A DNA stretch of 64,000 bases from Verrucomicrobiota bacterium (GTDB lineage Bacteria; Verrucomicrobiota; Verrucomicrobiia; Limisphaerales; PALSA-1396): contig JACQFP010000022.1 in NCBI GenBank assembly GCA_016200005.1, forward strand, positions 272,904 to 336,903. The letters run 5' to 3'. Positions 60,266-64,000 of this stretch are shown here, piece after piece. Both the position numbers and the translations under genes were made by a program. The notes under the pieces were generated by a model that did not search any database, had not been told where the DNA came from, and was given only the letters and a program-made list of their open reading frames with translations. Within the stretch, counting starts at the first letter, position 1. The number at the start of each line of letters is the position of its first letter.

Positions 60266-61192
60266 TTAATTCGTCTGCGGAGGCTTGTTCAAAGGAACGC
60301 GCGGCGGAGCGTTCGTGAGGACAAATTCATTCTGGTGGCGAAAAGTTCTTGCTGTTTCAGGATCAATTCTGCTCAGTGCAGGGAACACAATAACTCGTAG
60401 GCTCCGGTTCGATTCCATCATTTTAACCAATAACGGAGCCGCTGGTTTGGCGTTGGTCCCCAAATGCGCAAGAGCGGCAAGAGTTGAAAATCTAGCATCA
60501 TTTGTTTCTACCTCCAGATACTTAATCAAGGCAGGCACCGCCGTCGCCGGGTTGCCAACAAGCGCAAGAGAAGATGCGGCACGACTGCGCACTACTGCGT
60601 CTTCGTCCTTGAGACTTCGGATGAGGGCTGGCACAACATGTCGAGCGTCAAAACCGAAATCTGCTAAACTTGTTGCAGCCTGAGCCCGCACTACGTTGTT
60701 TTCGTTTGCAAGGGCCGCTACTAAAGGCGGAACTGCTGTGGGTCCAATCTCTCTCAAAACAGACATGGCATCGTAAGCTAGTTCATCATCTTTGAACAAT
60801 TCGATGAGCGAAGGAATGGCTGGTTCAGCCACTGGCCCCAAGACCGCAAATCCTGCGACTGCCCGCTGGCGGTAGTCACTCGCGAAGTTAAAGTGAAACT
60901 CAAATACAGACTGTTTTTGGGCCCATTCATTCAGCTTTAGCTTGAGCTTGGAATCCTTGGCGCGGAGCATTTTCAAAAGCGGCATGAGAGCATTGGTTCC
61001 TATTTGGCGAACCGCTTCTGCGGCCCGGACGTTCGGCTCTTCCTTACCGCCCTCCAACTCTTCCAGCCAAGTGCTCAGAGCAATCCCCTGATAGGCAGGT
61101 TCACGTAAACGCAGGACATTTAACCCTAGGCCAAAGAGGACAACCCCGACCAAAAGACCGATCAGCAGCTTGGGGGATAGTCGATAACACAC
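60266..61192 (-). CDS. HEAT-repeat protein with N-terminal anchor
   Basis: 308 residues. Anchor LLIGLLVGVVLFGLGLNVL, a capping region (LREPAYQGIALSTWLEEL), then HEAT-type helical repeats: VLGPVAEPAIPSLIELFKDDEL, EIGPTAVPPLVAALANENNVVRAQAATSLADFG, ALIRSLKDEDAVVRSRAASSLALVG and AVPALIKYLEVETNDARFSTL. Such scaffolds bind proteins and have no catalytic residues. It lies between two proteins of unknown function on the same strand and is followed by its truncated copy. Confidence 0.82.
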   Translation of the reverse strand: MCYRLSPKLLIGLLVGVVLFGLGLNVLRLREPAYQGIALSTWLEELEGGKEEPNVRAAEAVRQIGTNALMPLLKMLRAKDSKLKLKLNEWAQKQSVFEFHFNFASDYRQRAVAGFAVLGPVAEPAIPSLIELFKDDELAYDAMSVLREIGPTAVPPLVAALANENNVVRAQAATSLADFGFDARHVVPALIRSLKDEDAVVRSRAASSLALVGNPATAVPALIKYLEVETNDARFSTLAALAHLGTNAKPAAPLLVKMMESNRSLRVIVFPALSRIDPETARTFRHQNEFVLTNAPPRVPLNKPPQTN

Positions 61193-61272
61193 ATTTTTTC
61201 GTATGGCTGGTGGAATTTTCAGGACGTTTGCTGCGCTTCATTCGGCGCAAGTGGTTGCTATAGCCGTGGGCG

Positions 61273-62613
61273 TCACCTGCCCGGTGGTTTGGTGGGGGCG
61301 TTGGTCAGAAAGCGGAACTGAGGAAGCTGATTCGTCTGCAAACCATTGGGGGTTGCTGCAGAATGTAGAGCAGGCGGCGGACGGTTGAGATTCGGGTCGT
61401 AGATGAAAATGGACTTGACCGTTTTTTTGTCGGCGTCCACCTCGACGCCGGTGGCTGAAATAAGGCCGCTTGGCTTCTCCTCCTCGTCGTGCGTTTTGGG
61501 AGTGGAAAACTCCCAGTTCAGCCAATAGCGGGGAATATTGTGGTCCGCAATTTTGATCGGCTTCCTGATCTTGGGCTTTCTATCCAGATGCAGCATTTCC
61601 AGCGAGTAACCGAGCTTCTTAATCGTGTCGCGTGCAAGCTTCACGGCCTCTCTCTCGCTCATCCGCCAAGTGCCCCAGTAATCCTCGATTCGCCCGTCCA
61701 GTTTATAGTTGCCAAAGAACGAATACGGGGCGCGGAACTGTTGGATATAACCTCGGGTGTAAATAAACTGATAACCGTTGGTGAGGTTGAGATACGTCTC
61801 GTTCGGAAAGAATTGCGTGTCGAAGCTGGTGACGTGATTGGTGGTTATGGGAAGGTGGATGGGCAACTCCAACTTCCGCGCGTAATCGGAAATCAGCGGC
61901 AGAATGGCGACCAGCACGGTATGCTCCTGTTGGGGCGTGAGTCGTGGAGGAGCGGGCAGTTGATGAAAGAGTTTCTCACCCCCCGGAACACCCTTCATGA
62001 AGTCAGGCAACTGCCCCGGAGCCAGCGTCTGAGGCACGACCGAGACCGGGGGCGGGTCGCGCGAGAGATTTTTGCGCATGCTCATCTTCATGCTTTTGAG
62101 GTTCTTGTGCTCGGCATCAATCACCATATCCAGAGAAATCCCGCCATCCTCAGGTTCGATCCATCCAATGCGGTAGCAAGGAACGACTTTCCCACGGATA
62201 ACCGGCGGCTTGGTTATTTTGGGCGTTCCGTTCGCGTAAAGAGCTGTCTCGGAGTAGCCCAGCTTCCGAAGTGAACCACGCGCCAGTTGCACCGCTTCCT
62301 TTGCGCTCATTTTCACAGAGCCGTAGAACTTCTCCAGATCTTCTCCCCATTGATGCGACCCGTACCAAGAACCCGGCGACTCAAATCCTTTGACGTAGCC
62401 GTCATAGTACCAGAAATCAAAGCCGTTCGTCAGCCGCAACCATCCGCCGACCTGTCCTTTATGCGGGTCGCAATTGAAATGTTCGACCTGCTCCAGTGTG
62501 ATCGGCACTGGAATGGGCAGATCCAGTTTTTGGCTGAATTCGGTTATCTGCGGGAGGATTGCCACCAGAACCGCGTTGGAATATTGGGCCGTGACCTGTA
62601 TGAACTCGAACAT
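61273..62613 (-). CDS. Protein with two PepSY-like halves, unknown function
   Basis: 446 residues with a clear internal duplication. Half 1 (about 1-190): WLRLTNGFDFWYYDGYVKGF, MSAKEAVQLARGSLRKLGYS and KPPVIRGKVVPCYRIGW. Half 2 (about 215-400): YLNLTNGYQFIYTRGYIQQF, MSEREAVKLARDTIKKLGYS and KPIKIADHNIPRYWLNWEF. The EAVxLARxxxKKLGYS helix followed by beta strands recalls PepSY folds. No signal peptide. It starts 3 nt after the stop of the caspase-like gene, so the two are surely co-transcribed. No known function. Confidence 0.7.
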   Translation of the reverse strand: MFEFIQVTAQYSNAVLVAILPQITEFSQKLDLPIPVPITLEQVEHFNCDPHKGQVGGWLRLTNGFDFWYYDGYVKGFESPGSWYGSHQWGEDLEKFYGSVKMSAKEAVQLARGSLRKLGYSETALYANGTPKITKPPVIRGKVVPCYRIGWIEPEDGGISLDMVIDAEHKNLKSMKMSMRKNLSRDPPPVSVVPQTLAPGQLPDFMKGVPGGEKLFHQLPAPPRLTPQQEHTVLVAILPLISDYARKLELPIHLPITTNHVTSFDTQFFPNETYLNLTNGYQFIYTRGYIQQFRAPYSFFGNYKLDGRIEDYWGTWRMSEREAVKLARDTIKKLGYSLEMLHLDRKPKIRKPIKIADHNIPRYWLNWEFSTPKTHDEEEKPSGLISATGVEVDADKKTVKSIFIYDPNLNRPPPALHSAATPNGLQTNQLPQFRFLTNAPTKPPGR

Positions 62614-62616
62614 GAT

Positions 62617-63903
62617 TTATTGTGTGTTGAAATCGTTGAAGCGCATTTCCTCAAAGCCGTAAATCTTGAGGTTTTGTCCAATTTTGAAACTCGTCGCGCC
62701 AGAAATAGAATCCCTTGCGTCCCGGTGCGACTCGAAAAGATCGCGAGTGGTCTGAGACCAGTACGCCCAAAAGTTAATGCGATAGGCTGGGAACTGCCAG
62801 GGAATTTCTCCCAAGACGGAAAATTGCACATAATCCGTCCAGCCGGAAAAGGCGCGCGGCCGCATAGTCGGCACATAGTAATCGCCGAGGGGGACGTGTT
62901 CTTTTTTCGGGATGCCAAATTTCGTCGGAAAGCTGCCGTTCGCAGTCTCACACCCGTCCAGAAAGACATAACGGAAAAAGTGGCGATTGGTAGGGTTCGA
63001 GTCCTTGTAGCGTAAGAGCGTCCCAACTTCTTTGCTCGTCAAAGTCCGGTTGGCGGGGTTGGCTCCGCCAAGTCTCTCAGGCTCACCGTGACCGAAGTAA
63101 TAGAGATTGCGCGCATTGAGATTGGTCAACGCGACTTTGAACTGTGTCCAGTCCTGTGTCTTTTGCGTGGTTGTGTCGTCGGTGCCCCAGTGTAACGGTT
63201 GGAACGTACCTGGAAGACTTCCGAGAGGCTCGATCCTGCCTCCGCCAATATCGGCTGCATGGTAAGCGTTGAACATCGAGTTGAGCATGTTTGGCTGAGG
63301 CTCAGACTGATTCTTGTACTGCTCCGGGTTATGTTCGAAGATGTTTTGCCATGCGATGATCCACTGACCGACAGGCGGGTAATTGTCTGCTACAATGATT
63401 TTACGTGGGTTTATCTTTCTCACCGAGGCGGTGCCGCCGCCGCTCGCGTGAGTAACGGTCGTGGCGGAATAAAACACTGTGTCGGGCAATGGAGTGCCTT
63501 GAGAATTTGTGACTCCCCACAATACATGGATAAGCCCATCCGTGGTGTGGTTGGTGAAACTGCCTACATAGTTCGTTTGACTGTCGTAGATGTCGAGTTG
63601 CCAATCCGCATCGGGGTAAATTGAAGTCACGTCAAAGGCCATCAAGTTGCTGCCGAATTCATCGATCCAGTTTGGGAACGAAATCTCGTTGGAGACTACA
63701 ACTTGCACGGCATAACTCTGCAGCTTGAGGAAGTTTGGCCATTCATCCACGTCAATGTCCGTGTTGGTGTTCAGGTTCCATATAGCCTCTGCGACCAAAT
63801 AGTTGTCTCCATTGTTCAAGCGAGTGGTATCTACTTCAAAGGACAAGAGCGAAAAGGGAGGAGAAATTTCCAAAAGTTGTGGATGGCGGGGGGTGGAGGG
63901 CAT
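62617..63903 (-). CDS. Caspase/CHAT-like protein with Ig-like N-terminal part
   Basis: 428 residues from the ATG at 63903. The N-terminal half is beta-rich and resembles FlgD-type Ig domains (WQLDIYDSQTNYVGSF, VLWGVTNSQGTPLPDTVFYSATT). The C-terminal half carries NLYYFGHGEPERLGG and, 46 residues later, YVFLDGCETANG. A His-Gly and an Asp-Gly-Cys at this spacing are the catalytic pattern of clan CD peptidases (caspase, CHAT, gingipain). H272 and C318 are the candidates. No signal peptide; the frame stays open upstream almost to the window edge, so the N-terminus may be incomplete. Confidence 0.65.
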   Translation of the reverse strand: MPSTPRHPQLLEISPPFSLLSFEVDTTRLNNGDNYLVAEAIWNLNTNTDIDVDEWPNFLKLQSYAVQVVVSNEISFPNWIDEFGSNLMAFDVTSIYPDADWQLDIYDSQTNYVGSFTNHTTDGLIHVLWGVTNSQGTPLPDTVFYSATTVTHASGGGTASVRKINPRKIIVADNYPPVGQWIIAWQNIFEHNPEQYKNQSEPQPNMLNSMFNAYHAADIGGGRIEPLGSLPGTFQPLHWGTDDTTTQKTQDWTQFKVALTNLNARNLYYFGHGEPERLGGANPANRTLTSKEVGTLLRYKDSNPTNRHFFRYVFLDGCETANGSFPTKFGIPKKEHVPLGDYYVPTMRPRAFSGWTDYVQFSVLGEIPWQFPAYRINFWAYWSQTTRDLFESHRDARDSISGATSFKIGQNLKIYGFEEMRFNDFNTQ

Positions 63904-63920
63904 CCCAAGGGTAAATGTGT

Positions 63921-64000
63921 TTACGCTGCTATTGCCTTGGGGTTGAGTTCGACACCATCGACGAACTTCACTCCCGCGATCACGCGATCCAGTAACTCAT
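63921..64000 (-). CDS. C-terminal end of an unidentified protein (partial)
   Basis: In another minus-strand frame the sequence from the window edge encodes ELLDRVIAGVKFVDGVEL, then NPKAIAA and a TAA at 63921-63923. It looks coding and ends 17 nt before the start of the caspase-like gene. Not enough sequence to name it. Confidence 0.35.
   Translation of the reverse strand, partial: ELLDRVIAGVKFVDGVELNPKAIAA

Overview
The window looks like a chromosomal segment of a free-living Verrucomicrobiota bacterium of the Pedosphaera/Limisphaera type. This rests on gene content, not on a search: a prepilin-like protein with a C-terminal MDGH motif, several Tat-exported TIM-barrel and polysaccharide enzymes, HEWGTFTS-type and GWGIRGNYGHEAG-type uncharacterised families, many secreted beta-rich proteins ending in a YRL motif, and REP-like inverted repeats. 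There is one tRNA-Ser(GGA) and no rRNA, phage structural gene, integrase, recognised transposase or CRISPR array.

Layout. 1-3.1 kb: the end of a TIGR01777-type epimerase, a DUF2071/YqjF-like protein, and a cysteine-synthase homologue followed 12 nt later by a thiosulfate-type sulfurtransferase. 3.2-8.7 kb: one 1845-residue RHS/YD-repeat protein whose tail carries a VgrG-like segment. 9.1-16.1 kb (minus strand): an uncharacterised HEWGTFTS protein, an OmpR-type two-component pair, a tandem alpha/beta hydrolase and a small membrane protein. 16.4-19.5 kb: two TIM-barrel sugar isomerase relatives and a hexose-6-phosphate mutarotase. 19.7-24.7 kb: a tightly packed signalling module of TonB-dependent receptor, YfiR, CHASE8-type histidine kinase and single-domain response regulator. 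24.7-26.6 kb: an IolG/IolE-like pair.

27-41 kb: tRNA-Ser, tandem secreted paralogues, GNAT acetyltransferase, macrodomain protein, heparinase-like protein, large membrane protein, pseudopilin, HTH regulator divergent from a LamG protein, Tat-exported RidA, dGTPase, and an overlapping pair of Tat-exported polysaccharide deacetylase and isochorismatase-like hydrolase.

41.2-56.8 kb is the most unusual part. Eleven secreted proteins on one strand form four apparent transcription units. Each unit starts with a large fibre-like protein. Five such proteins share an N-terminal QGTAFTYQGRL domain, but their middle modules (YadA-head-like repeats, VGIGTTTP repeats, FG-GAP propeller) and C-termini (three with S74-type intramolecular chaperone motifs) differ. 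Each unit ends with exactly one small SIDWFTIDGGGG...GGFW protein, usually joined by an ATGA overlap. I read this as a modular surface-fibre/partner system. Two fibre genes carry four heptanucleotide repeats in the signal-peptide codons, and two partner genes carry REP-like inverted repeats translated in or before their signal peptides.

56.9-64 kb: a lipoprotein with a predicted alpha/alpha-toroid fold, a NERD-domain membrane protein, two related HEAT-type proteins (one truncated), a protein with an internal duplication, and a protein with a caspase/CHAT-like His...Cys motif. The last four are on the minus strand, probably in one operon that runs in from beyond the right edge.
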